Positions 1 to 7,235 of a stretch of DNA of 37,812 nucleotides are shown here, in pieces. The stretch covers positions 1 through 37,812 of the forward strand of contig JAUYTX010000066.1 of the NCBI GenBank assembly GCA_030695025.1, read 5' to 3'. Positions within the stretch are counted from its first letter, which is position 1. The number at the start of each line of letters is the position of its first letter. Below the pieces are notes generated by a model, which saw nothing but the letters and a program-made list of their open reading frames with translations, did not search any database and had not been told where the DNA came from. Both the position numbers and the translations under genes were made by a program. The stretch is from Bacteroidales bacterium. GTDB taxonomy: Bacteria; Bacteroidota; Bacteroidia; Bacteroidales; UBA932.

Positions 1-636
1 GTCCTGGTGCTGGATGCCGGTGACTACAACCAGGGAACTCCATACTATACTCTTTTCGGTGGAAAGATGGAGATTATGCTCTATAATGCAATGGGGTATG
101 ATGCAGTTTGCCTTGGGAACCACGAATTTGACGATGGTCAGGAGGTTCTGGCTAAGAGACTGCAGGAGGCAGACTTTGTTACACTTTGTGCAAATTACGA
201 CTTTTCTTCAAGTCCGTTAAAAGATATAGTTAAACCATATACGATTATCAATAAGGGTGGTTATAAAATTGGAATAATAGGAGTATTGCTCGATCTCAGA
301 GGATATGTTTCAGAGAAGGCAAGAGAGGGCATTAAATACAAGAACCCGACTCCAATAGTTAACAAATTGGCCAAAAAGCTAAAGAAAAAAGATGGTTGTG
401 ATCTTGTAATTGTCTTAAGCCATCTGGGATTTGACGGAGGATCTAAAGAGAGGCCTGCAGATGTTAATCTTGCCAAGAGCGTTAAAAATGTAGATATTAT
501 AATCGGAGGCCACTCACACACATTTCTCGAAGAGCCGGTTATTGTGAAAGACAAAGCAGGCAAAGGAGTAATTGTAAACCAGACAGGTGCCCATGGGGTC
601 TACACAGGCCGAATTGATATTACTTTCATGAAATAA
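1..636 (+). CDS. Metallophosphatase, 5'-nucleotidase N-terminal type (5' end outside window)
   Basis: The reading frame is open from the first base (VLVLDAGDYNQGTPYY), so roughly 50-60 residues lie upstream of the window. The visible part carries the calcineurin-like dimetal phosphoesterase motifs of the UshA/5'-nucleotidase family: DAGD near the start, GNHEFDDG, SHLG and GGHSHT, which ligate the two metals. The protein stops right after the phosphoesterase fold (NQTGAHGVYTGRIDITF), so it lacks the 5'-nucleotidase C-terminal substrate domain. In Bacteroidales that domain is often a separate neighbouring gene, and I infer it may lie just upstream. The export signal, if any, is outside the window. 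The gene ends in AAA-TAA directly against the left arm of the inverted repeat at 637-773. Confidence 0.88.
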   Translation, partial: VLVLDAGDYNQGTPYYTLFGGKMEIMLYNAMGYDAVCLGNHEFDDGQEVLAKRLQEADFVTLCANYDFSSSPLKDIVKPYTIINKGGYKIGIIGVLLDLRGYVSEKAREGIKYKNPTPIVNKLAKKLKKKDGCDLVIVLSHLGFDGGSKERPADVNLAKSVKNVDIIIGGHSHTFLEEPVIVKDKAGKGVIVNQTGAHGVYTGRIDITFMK

Positions 637-773
637 TCTCCGCGCCAGTTTTGGACATGTGTTTGTAATACAGAAAATTAAAAAAGAGACTTTCGTAAAA
701 TGTATAGAGTTTTACAAAAGTCTCTTTTTCAAAGCGCTTAATTCTAGATAGTTGTCCAAAACTGGCGCGGAGA
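637..773. repeat. Nested inverted repeat, MITE-like or bidirectional terminator
   Basis: Two perfect 21-bp inverted arms lie at 637-657 and 753-773, with core TCCGCGCCAGTTTTGGAC in the left arm. Inside them sits a second hairpin of 20-bp arms with one mismatch (681-700 and 710-729, loop of 9) flanked by an A-run on the left and a T-run on the right. An 8-bp palindrome AAGCGCTT lies at 732-739. The unit exactly fills the gap between two convergent genes, both ending AAA-TAA. The inner hairpin would work as a rho-independent terminator on either strand. The GC-rich outer arms are unlike the surrounding AT-rich DNA and resemble transposon ends. The only possible target duplication is a 3-bp AAT at each edge. 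No transposase is encoded. Confidence 0.8.
681..729. terminator. Bidirectional terminator hairpin between convergent genes
   Basis: The stem pairs 681-700 with 710-729 (19 of 20 positions) around the loop tgtatagag. The arms end in AAAAA on the left and TTTTT on the right, giving a U-tract in either transcription direction. It can serve both the phosphatase gene and the acyl-CoA synthetase gene. Confidence 0.75.
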
Positions 774-774
774 A

Positions 775-2559
775 TTATTTGGTTTTGTTTGTGTATTTGT
801 AGCGTTTAATTTTGTGTGTGGCTGTCTTTTCAAACTGCTCGGGGTGATCAACCACTACATTTATCTTTGAGAATTTGTTTACACGTGCATTTACGTAGTC
901 ATAGACCTCTTTCTTTAGGTGATCGAGCTTTTCATGAAATGCTTTCATTACCTCTTCTTTCTTCTCATCGTATGATTGCATCAGATCATCCTTGGTCTTT
1001 GAGAACTCCTCTTTCTTCTCTTCGTAGGCTTTTATTATCTCCTCTTTTTTCTCATCATATGAGTGCTTTAACTCATCTTTGGTCTTGTAATAGGCAGCTA
1101 TTGCTTCGTCCTTTGCCTCTATAAGAGATTTAAGTTTATCAGGGTTGAAATGAACCAGAGCAACAAGTTTACCATCGTAAAGAGTCACCAGCGATTCGGC
1201 TACCATTGAGTGACCGTTGATTATTGATTCGATCTCCTCGGGATAAATGTTCTCACCGCTTGGGCCAAGAATCATATTATTGAGACGACCTTTGATAAAG
1301 AGGCGACCCTCTTTGTCAAAGATTCCCAAATCTTTTGTGCGGAACCAGCCATCTTCTGTAAATGCCTGAGCAGTTGCCTCAGGATTTTTATAGTATCCCA
1401 TCATTACATTTGGACCTTTTGCAACAATTTCACCTTCTCCTGTTTCAGGATTGGGGTTGTTGATTTTAAGTGTCACACCATGAACCGATGGGCCTGTTGA
1501 CTGAAGTTTTGTCTTTCCGACAACAGCACCTGCCAATAAAGGAGAGGTCTCTGTAAGACCGTACCCTATAGCATAAGGGAATTTAGCCTCCTGTAAAAAT
1601 CTTTCAACCACAGGGTCAAGTTTTGCTCCCCCAATTCCAAAGAAACGAAGATTTCCACCAAATGTCTTCATAAGCTTCTTTCCGGCAACCTTGTTTAAAA
1701 GTTTTCTTCCAAAAGTTGTCTTGTAAAGCGTTCTGGTAACAGGACTGGCATTGAATTTTGGTAATACCGAGTTTCTGTAAATCTTTTCTATGATCATTGG
1801 AACGCTTAATATGGTTGTAGGACGTGACTCCTTAAGTGCGTTCATAAGAATTGTCGGGGTAGGGGCCTTCTCAATATAGTAAACCTTGGAACCGCTCGCC
1901 ATTGGAAGAAGCAGACATAAACTGCTCTCGAGTGTGTGAGAAAGCGGAAGAAGCGAAAGCCATACATCCCACTCAAAGCCGGGTCTTAGTATGCATGCCG
2001 AGTAAAGATGTTTGCATAAATTACTATGGCTCAGCATTACTCCTTTTGAGTTTCCTGTTGTTCCTGATGTGTATATTATTACTGCAAGATCTTCCTCAGA
2101 TGAGGTCTTGATTTCGGCTTTTTGTTCTGTTACTGATCCACGAATTGGGGTTAGAGTGTCAATGTCAATAACTACCTTGAACGTTTTAAGAGTCTCTTCG
2201 GCAACTTTATACATTAACCTCTGTGAAATAAACAGGGCAGTGGCTTCTGAATGGTCGATAATGTTTTTAATCTCAAAATCAGAGAAATCCGGAAGCAAAG
2301 GTACTGATACCCTGCCAAAGGCAGTGGAGGCAAAATAGGCAACAGGCCAGTTGGGCATGTTCTGACTTAATATTGCAATCTTATCATCAGGACTAACTCC
2401 ATAAGATGCAAGCATATCTGATACCTCTGAAGTTTTGGCCCCAAATTCTTCGTAAGTGTAAGATTGGCCGTTTATATATGAGAATGCACTATTGTTCTTG
2501 TAAGTTGTTGTACAGTAAGTAAATAAATCTCTTAAAGTACCAAATTGAGGAAAGTTCAT
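775..2559 (-). CDS. AMP-binding long-chain acyl-CoA synthetase with C-terminal coiled-coil insert
   Basis: This 594-residue ANL-superfamily enzyme would activate a fatty acid to acyl-AMP and then acyl-CoA. Visible motifs are the phosphate loop YTSGTTGNSKG (163-173), GYGLTETSP (332-340), GWFRTKDLG (404-412) and GRLNNMILGPSGENIYPEEIE (424-444). The C-terminal subdomain is interrupted at about 475-550 by a charged Lys/Glu-rich helix containing two diverged copies of a 29-residue unit (TKDELKHSYDEKKEE at 493 and TKDDLMQSYDEKKEE at 522). The usual ending (VNKFSKINVV...TATHKIKRYKY) follows, so the insert lies within the fold and is not a tail. The fatty-acid substrate is unknown. A PlsC-like acyltransferase lies 51 bp upstream of the ATG start, suggesting joint use of acyl-CoA or exogenous fatty acids in lipid synthesis. 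Confidence 0.92.
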   Translation of the reverse strand: MNFPQFGTLRDLFTYCTTTYKNNSAFSYINGQSYTYEEFGAKTSEVSDMLASYGVSPDDKIAILSQNMPNWPVAYFASTAFGRVSVPLLPDFSDFEIKNIIDHSEATALFISQRLMYKVAEETLKTFKVVIDIDTLTPIRGSVTEQKAEIKTSSEEDLAVIIYTSGTTGNSKGVMLSHSNLCKHLYSACILRPGFEWDVWLSLLPLSHTLESSLCLLLPMASGSKVYYIEKAPTPTILMNALKESRPTTILSVPMIIEKIYRNSVLPKFNASPVTRTLYKTTFGRKLLNKVAGKKLMKTFGGNLRFFGIGGAKLDPVVERFLQEAKFPYAIGYGLTETSPLLAGAVVGKTKLQSTGPSVHGVTLKINNPNPETGEGEIVAKGPNVMMGYYKNPEATAQAFTEDGWFRTKDLGIFDKEGRLFIKGRLNNMILGPSGENIYPEEIESIINGHSMVAESLVTLYDGKLVALVHFNPDKLKSLIEAKDEAIAAYYKTKDELKHSYDEKKEEIIKAYEEKKEEFSKTKDDLMQSYDEKKEEVMKAFHEKLDHLKKEVYDYVNARVNKFSKINVVVDHPEQFEKTATHKIKRYKYTNKTK

Positions 2560-2610
2560 TTTTATGTTTTATATATAGTCGGTGTAATTATGTGCAATAA
2601 TCATTCCAAA

Positions 2611-3171
2611 TTATTGCAGGTCATCTCCTGTTATAAACATCTTAGGGTGTTTTCCTACAATGCCCTTATCTTTATACCATTGCCTAATCCTTTTAAGATC
2701 GGCTTTAGGATCGTCTGTTAGTTCAAATCTCTCTCCGCGACCTACCTCTTTTTTCCCCCAGTCAAAATATCCCAGATAAACCGGTACATCTGCAGCTTTG
2801 GCAATTGTGTGAAACCCACTTTTCCAGTTAGAAGTTGGTTTTCTGGTCCCTTCAGGAGCAATTGCAAGGTGTAGAGTATCCCTCTTTTTGAACTCTTCAA
2901 TAACCTGAAGAGTTAATCTGGCTCCCTTTGATCTATCTACGGGAATTCCTCCCATTGCCCTTACTATGGGACCTAGCGGACCCCAAAACAGGCTCTTCTT
3001 AACCAGAACACTTGCCTTGCCTCCTACGGAGTGATAGTAGAGATATGAGATAACAAAATCCCAACTAGAGGTGTGAGGCACACCCAGGACAATACATTTC
3101 GGCTCCGGAGCAGGTGGCTCCATTGTTTTCCAACCGAGCAATTTGAGGATTATTGTAGAAAATTTCGCCAT
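2611..3171 (-). CDS. PlsC-like lysophospholipid acyltransferase family protein
   Basis: About 186 residues from the ATG at 3171; a longer frame would need a TTG start at 3210, which I judge less likely. The HxxxxD acyltransferase motif is present as HTSSWDF, and a glycerolipid-binding motif as APEGTRKP, with GGIPVDRS between them. This is the order seen in 1-acylglycerol-3-phosphate acyltransferases. The protein is short and has no obvious multi-pass region, so it probably sits on the inner face of the membrane. Which lysolipid it acylates cannot be told. It lies between the sulfur-redox fusion gene and the acyl-CoA synthetase on the same strand, and a shared transcript is plausible. Confidence 0.87.
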   Translation of the reverse strand: MAKFSTIILKLLGWKTMEPPAPEPKCIVLGVPHTSSWDFVISYLYYHSVGGKASVLVKKSLFWGPLGPIVRAMGGIPVDRSKGARLTLQVIEEFKKRDTLHLAIAPEGTRKPTSNWKSGFHTIAKAADVPVYLGYFDWGKKEVGRGERFELTDDPKADLKRIRQWYKDKGIVGKHPKMFITGDDLQ

Positions 3172-3239
3172 GTTTAGTAAATTTTTACCATTACTTAAAA
3201 AAATATTCAAGCTACAAAGATAGGAAAAGAACAGCCGTT

Positions 3240-5687
3240 TTATATAAAGAGTGACATATTGGCCTCTTCGCTTTTCTCAAGGTATGTTGCCACCCCTGCA
3301 AAGTTTACACCCTCCATAATCTCCTCCTCGTGAACACCCATCACATCCATACTCATTTTGCAGGCAATAAACTCTACACCTGCAGCACGAGCCTGGTCAA
3401 TTAATGACTCAAGAGTATCAATATTCTTCTTTCGCATAATGTATCTCATCATAAATGAACCCATTCCCATCATGTTCATCTTTGAAAGTTTAAGTGATGA
3501 GGCATTTTTTGGCAGCATCATTCCAAACATCTTTCCCATCAAATCTTTCTTAACCTTAACAGGATTTTTTCTTTTAATAACATTCAAACCCCAGAATGTA
3601 AAGAACATAGTGACTTTTTTCCCCATAGATGCAGCGCCATTGGCAATGATAAACGAAGCCAAAGCCTTGTCAAGGTTGTCGCTAAAAACAACAATTGTTT
3701 TATTATCACCTACAACTCCTCCTGAAATTCTGCAGTTTGAAGATGCCTCTCCTTTTTCTACCCTGGCAGTAATCACTCCCATTCTGCTCTCTACTGAGAT
3801 AAGTTTTGCACCGGTTATCTTGCACCAGGATGCCACATCTTTTCCAAAGGCCATATCTGTAGCCCTTATCTCCAGCCTCTCCCCTACATTGAGGGTGTCA
3901 TAGCTCTTTTTAAGTTGCATGATAGGTCCGGGACATTGTAGTCCGGTAGCATCAACAGCAATGAACGTCTCTTTGTCAATTTCGCTAAGTGTGTCATCAG
4001 ATGTAATCTGGCCGGCAAAAAACTGGGTAGCATTCTGTCTTGCTGTTGCAATAGAGTATGTTTTGTAACCTCCCGAGAGGTTAAATACATTTTCAAAACC
4101 GTTCTGATAAAGAATACGGCTTGCAACATACCCTCTGAGCCCTACTGCACAATAAACAATAACTCTTTTGTCGGTGGGTATTTCTGAAAGTCTGCCCCTT
4201 AGCTCATCAAGCGGGATGTTAACTGAGTTATCAATTGCTCCGAGTGAATACTCCTCTTTTGTTCTTACATCAAGCAGAAAATCGTTTGCCGGGTCTGATT
4301 TTGCCGCCTTTCTCCACGATACAATTTTTACTCTGCCTTTTAGTATGTTGTCTGCTACAAAGCCAGCCATGTTAACAGGATCTTTTGCAGATGAATATGG
4401 AGGTGCATAGGCATGCTCAATATTCATGAGATCGTATATAGTACCTTTAGATTTCAGTACCTGAGCAAACATCTCAATTCTTTTGTCAACTCCATCAAAA
4501 CCGACAACCTGAGCTCCCAGTAATCTGCCATCTTCGGGTGCAAACAGAATTTTAATGGAGAGAGGTAATGCATTTGGGTAGTAACCCGCGTGCGACGATG
4601 AGTGTGTGAAAGATGAAATATATTTAATCCCTGCACTGTTGAGTAATTTACCGTTTGCACCGGTTGATGCAACAGTAAGGTCAAACACTTTTGCGATTCC
4701 GGTACCTATAGTTCCTTCGTATTTTGAGACATTGCCGTAAACAATATTGTCGGCAACAATTCTTCCCTGCTTATTGGCCGGCCCTGCAAGAGGAATTAAA
4801 GCCGGTTTACCTGTTACGGCATTTATCACTTCGGTTGCATCTCCAAGTGCATAAATATGTTCGTTGGAGGTTTGCATGTATTCATTTACCTTTATTCCTC
4901 CACTCAAACCAATTTCTATTCCTGCACTTTTAGCTAGTTTAATCTCCGGCTTAACTCCTATGCTCCAGATAACCATGTCTGCTTCAAGTTTTTTACCGCT
5001 TTGAAGTTCAACTGTTATTCCAGAGGGTGTTTCATCAAACTTTTTAACAGCATCGTTCAGGTGCAGATTAACACCTTTTGTGGTCAGCTCTGAATTTATA
5101 ATTGAAGCCATTGAAAAATCCAAGTGGGCCATAACCTGAGGTGCCATCTCAACAAGATCAATCTTTATTCCCCACTCATGGAGATTTTCTGCCATTTCAA
5201 GCCCAATAAAACCACCACCCACAACAACAGCTTTTTCAACCTTTTTAACAGTTAGAAAGCGCTTGATTTTATCAGTATCAGGAACGTTTCTCAGAGTAAA
5301 AATCCTTGAGCTCTCAATACCCTCAATCTTTGGTCTGATGGGCTCAGCGCCGGGAGAGAGAATTAATTTATCGTAGGTCTCAAAATACCTGCGACCGCTT
5401 TCAATGTCCAATATCTCTACAGATTTACCTGCTGCATCTACCTTTTCAACCTCTGAACGAATTCTGATATCAACATTGTAACGCCCTTTGAATCCCTCTA
5501 CTGTCTGTACAAAAAGGTTGTCTCTGTTATTGATCACTTCACCGATATAGTAAGGCAGACCACAATTTGCATAGGAGACATATTCGCCCCTTTCAAAAAG
5601 TATTATCTCTGCATTTTCGTCATTTCTCCTGAGTCTGGCAGCTACAGTTGCTCCACCTGCAACGCCTCCTACAATTATGTACTTCAT
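3240..5687 (-). CDS. Four-domain fusion: CoA-disulfide reductase, rhodanese, TusA, DsrE-like
   Basis: This 815-residue protein has four sulfur-handling modules. Residues 1-450 form an FAD/NAD(P)H pyridine-nucleotide disulfide reductase: GGVAGGATVAARLRR at the N-terminus for FAD, the redox cysteine in YANCGLPYY (C42), VVGGGFIGLEMAENL for NAD(P)H, and ALGDA. Residues 455-550 are a rhodanese with YCAVGLRG (C513). Residues 575-645 are a TusA/SirA fold with ATGLQCPGP (C585). Residues 660-815 are a DsrE/F-like module with FIACKMS (C776). Each module keeps its sulfur-carrying cysteine, so persulfide could pass along one chain. Related reductase-rhodanese proteins reduce CoA-disulfide, CoA-persulfide or polysulfide with NAD(P)H; the real substrate here is unknown. 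No signal peptide, so cytoplasmic. It is transcribed divergently from the thioredoxin-MarR-DoxX operon. Confidence 0.93.
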   Translation of the reverse strand: MKYIIVGGVAGGATVAARLRRNDENAEIILFERGEYVSYANCGLPYYIGEVINNRDNLFVQTVEGFKGRYNVDIRIRSEVEKVDAAGKSVEILDIESGRRYFETYDKLILSPGAEPIRPKIEGIESSRIFTLRNVPDTDKIKRFLTVKKVEKAVVVGGGFIGLEMAENLHEWGIKIDLVEMAPQVMAHLDFSMASIINSELTTKGVNLHLNDAVKKFDETPSGITVELQSGKKLEADMVIWSIGVKPEIKLAKSAGIEIGLSGGIKVNEYMQTSNEHIYALGDATEVINAVTGKPALIPLAGPANKQGRIVADNIVYGNVSKYEGTIGTGIAKVFDLTVASTGANGKLLNSAGIKYISSFTHSSSHAGYYPNALPLSIKILFAPEDGRLLGAQVVGFDGVDKRIEMFAQVLKSKGTIYDLMNIEHAYAPPYSSAKDPVNMAGFVADNILKGRVKIVSWRKAAKSDPANDFLLDVRTKEEYSLGAIDNSVNIPLDELRGRLSEIPTDKRVIVYCAVGLRGYVASRILYQNGFENVFNLSGGYKTYSIATARQNATQFFAGQITSDDTLSEIDKETFIAVDATGLQCPGPIMQLKKSYDTLNVGERLEIRATDMAFGKDVASWCKITGAKLISVESRMGVITARVEKGEASSNCRISGGVVGDNKTIVVFSDNLDKALASFIIANGAASMGKKVTMFFTFWGLNVIKRKNPVKVKKDLMGKMFGMMLPKNASSLKLSKMNMMGMGSFMMRYIMRKKNIDTLESLIDQARAAGVEFIACKMSMDVMGVHEEEIMEGVNFAGVATYLEKSEEANMSLFI

Positions 5688-5768
5688 TACTGTTATTGTT
5701 TTTTTATGTATTTTCTGAATTTTAAATTTTCAAGAAGGGTGCAAAGGAAAGGAATATTCTGTAATTTT

Positions 5769-5776
5769 CAAAATTA
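5769..5776 (-). promoter_or_regulatory. Possible -7 box for the sulfur-redox fusion gene
   Basis: The top strand reads CAAAATTA, which is TAATTTTG on the bottom strand and fits the Bacteroidota -7 consensus TAnnTTTG. No good -33 TTTG is found at the usual spacing. The palindrome at 5776-5790 abuts it, where a bound regulator would interfere. Confidence 0.35.
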
Positions 5777-5790
5777 TTTCCTAAGGAAAT
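5776..5790. promoter_or_regulatory. Perfect 15-bp palindrome, candidate operator of the divergent redox genes
   Basis: ATTTCCTAAGGAAAT is a perfect palindrome about its central A-T region, with 7-bp arms. It touches the first base of the -33 element of the thioredoxin operon on one side and abuts the proposed -7 box of the fusion gene on the other. A MarR-family gene lies in the same operon, and MarR dimers bind palindromes of this size. The pairing with that MarR is inferred. Confidence 0.5.
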
Positions 5791-5820
5791 TTGTTTGTTT
5801 AGAAATATTATATACTTTTG
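5790..5820 (+). promoter_or_regulatory. Bacteroidota-type promoter of the thioredoxin-MarR-DoxX operon
   Basis: TTTG at 5790-5793 is followed after 19 bases by TACTTTTG at 5813-5820, a full match to the TTTG-N19-21-TAnnTTTG promoter. Transcription would start near 5827, leaving a leader of about 23 bases before the ATG at 5850. Confidence 0.7.
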
Positions 5821-5849
5821 TAAAGATAATCTTTAAAAACTAGCTAAAA

Positions 5850-6329
5850 ATGAAATTTATCAAGAGAATACTGCCAATATTATTTATTCTTGCTGCAGTC
5901 ACTGCATGTGGAGCGAGAGCAGGCGAAACAAAGGATGCCGGTAAAGATGGTACAGAAAAAAAATATACTGTTACACTTAATCAGGAGCAATTTCTAAAAA
6001 AAGTGAGCGATTTTAAAGCAAATCCGGATGGATGGAAGTACCTAGGAGACAAACCTGCAATTATTGATTTTTATGCCGATTGGTGCACATACTGCAAAAA
6101 ACTAGCACCTGTTTTAGAGGAGCTTGCAAAGGAGTATGAGGGGCAGCTGATTATTTATAAGGTGAATACCGATAACGAAAGAGAGATAGCTACCGCATTT
6201 GGAATAAGAGCACTGCCAACTTTGCTGTTTATTCCAATGGAAGGAATGCCAGAAGTCGCACAGGGAGCTGTTCCAAAAGCGGAACTCAAAAAATATATAG
6301 AGTCATTTTTGTTAAAAAAGAGTAATTAA
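5850..6329 (+). CDS. Thioredoxin-fold lipoprotein
   Basis: 159 residues. The N-terminus is a lipoprotein signal peptide (MKFIKRILPILFILAAVTAC) with the lipidated cysteine at position 20, so the protein is anchored to a membrane on the periplasmic side. After a charged linker comes a thioredoxin fold with the active site DWCTYCKK (C79, C82) and the cis-proline in ALPTLLF. The WCxYC site with a preceding FYAD resembles DsbD C-terminal and DsbE-like periplasmic thioredoxins. It probably reduces or exchanges disulfides of exported proteins; the partner is unknown. It is the first gene of an operon with a MarR regulator (1 base after its stop) and a DoxX protein, and it faces the sulfur-redox fusion gene. 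Confidence 0.92.
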   Translation: MKFIKRILPILFILAAVTACGARAGETKDAGKDGTEKKYTVTLNQEQFLKKVSDFKANPDGWKYLGDKPAIIDFYADWCTYCKKLAPVLEELAKEYEGQLIIYKVNTDNEREIATAFGIRALPTLLFIPMEGMPEVAQGAVPKAELKKYIESFLLKKSN

Positions 6330-6330
6330 T

Positions 6331-6678
6331 ATGAAGAGGTTGTGTCTTATTAGAGATATATGCCGTTCAATTTCTGAATACGAACAAGAGTTTCAGAAAG
6401 AGCATAGCATTTGTCTGAACGAAGGAATGGTAATCTGCTCTCTCAAAGAGGGGAAACTCTCTTCAGGAGAGATAGCCAAAAAAATTAACCTGACCTGCTC
6501 CAATACTTCAAAAGTAATCCGATCGGTAGAAGAAAAAGGATTTATCGAAAGGGATATGGGAGTTGAGGATAAAAGGCAGATGTACTTCTCCCTAACAGAA
6601 AAGGGCACAGCGACATTGTCAGAGATTGAGGCGGTGGATATTAATCTGACATATCCGCTAGATAAACTGGTATCCTGA
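6331..6678 (+). CDS. MarR-family winged-helix transcriptional regulator
   Basis: 115 residues, shorter than the usual 140-150 for MarR proteins. The winged-helix core is clear: LSSGEIAKKINLTCSNTSKVIRSVEEKGFIERDMGVEDKRQMYFSLTEKG, with the recognition helix around SNTSKVIRSVEEKG and the wing in DMGVEDKRQMYFSLT. The C-terminal dimerisation helix is short. It has two cysteines near the N-terminus (C5, C11) and others at C28, C35 and C56, so thiol sensing is possible but not shown. It sits 1 base after the thioredoxin gene and 20 bases before doxX. I infer that it controls this operon, and perhaps the divergent fusion gene, through the palindrome at 5776-5790. Confidence 0.85.
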   Translation: MKRLCLIRDICRSISEYEQEFQKEHSICLNEGMVICSLKEGKLSSGEIAKKINLTCSNTSKVIRSVEEKGFIERDMGVEDKRQMYFSLTEKGTATLSEIEAVDINLTYPLDKLVS

Positions 6679-6698
6679 TAAATTTAAAAAATTGGAAG

Positions 6699-7121
6699 AT
6701 GAAAAAATTTCTTTTTTTCGGAGCACCGTTAAAGGAGGAGGAGAATTCAGGGGCAATACTTTTGCTCAGAATCTTCATAGGACTCCTAATGATTACTCAT
6801 GGATGGGGTAAATTGTCAAACTTTGAAGCTTTTTCAGGTGGATTTCCTGATCCGATTGGGATTGGTTCTAAATTGTCACTTATGTTGGCTATTGGAGCAG
6901 AGTTCTTTGCTTCAATTTTCCTGATTTTGGGACTTCTTACAAGGCTATCTGCAATTCCTCTTGCATTTACAATGGGGGTAGCATTTTTTGTTGTTCACGC
7001 AGCAGATAAGCTCCAGACTAAAGAGCTTGCACTAATCTATCTGGGCATTTACATTTATCTGTTCCTAGTTGGTCCTGGCAAATACTCTCTGGACAGATTA
7101 ATTTTCAAGAAACAGTTGTAG
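6699..7121 (+). CDS. DoxX-family membrane protein
   Basis: 140 residues with four predicted membrane segments: LLLRIFIGLLMITHGWGKL, LMLAIGAEFFASIFLILGLL, LSAIPLAFTMGVAFFVVHA and ELALIYLGIYIYLFLVG. The family signature is visible in the early RIFIGLLMITHGWGK and the later GPGKYSLD. DoxX proteins are inner-membrane proteins. Some act with thiosulfate:quinone oxidoreductases or redox partners, but most have no proven role. Placement with a thioredoxin lipoprotein, a MarR regulator and a sulfur-redox enzyme supports a part in thiol or sulfur redox balance, which is inference. No strong Shine-Dalgarno precedes the ATG. Confidence 0.9.
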   Translation: MKKFLFFGAPLKEEENSGAILLLRIFIGLLMITHGWGKLSNFEAFSGGFPDPIGIGSKLSLMLAIGAEFFASIFLILGLLTRLSAIPLAFTMGVAFFVVHAADKLQTKELALIYLGIYIYLFLVGPGKYSLDRLIFKKQL

Positions 7122-7156
7122 CAGAAATCAACCATTTCCTGTAATTCATCATTTAA

Positions 7157-7221
7157 CTGTGTCAGCTATGGAAAACTTAGGCTCCATGTAGGAGTGTTTT
7201 CCGGCTGACACAGCTATTTTT
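7157..7221 (+). terminator. Long branched hairpin with U-tract after doxX
   Basis: Perfect 10-bp arms CTGTGTCAGC (7157-7166) and GCTGACACAG (7204-7213) enclose a second 7-bp pair GGAAAAC/GTTTTCC (7170-7176, 7196-7202) and a CTCC/GGAG tip (7182-7185, 7191-7194). CTATTTTTA follows. It sits between convergent genes and fits a terminator for the DoxX operon. The 57-nt near-complete foldback is longer than most terminators, so a small repeat element is an alternative. Confidence 0.65.
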
Positions 7222-7235
7222 AATAATTGAAATAC

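Noticed and set aside
637-773. Full insertion sequence
   Set aside because: The 137-bp unit has no coding capacity; at most it is a non-autonomous element.
876-892. TTTACACGTGCATTTAC as a degenerate parS site
   Set aside because: Only the ACGTG core agrees with the parS 16-mer; it lies in the acyl-CoA synthetase coding sequence and lacks the symmetric flanks. No other parS-like site was found near parAB.
3358-3903. 181-codon open frame on the plus strand
   Set aside because: It is antisense to the TusA-DsrE part of the fusion gene, whose protein motifs are unambiguous. It has no recognisable domain.
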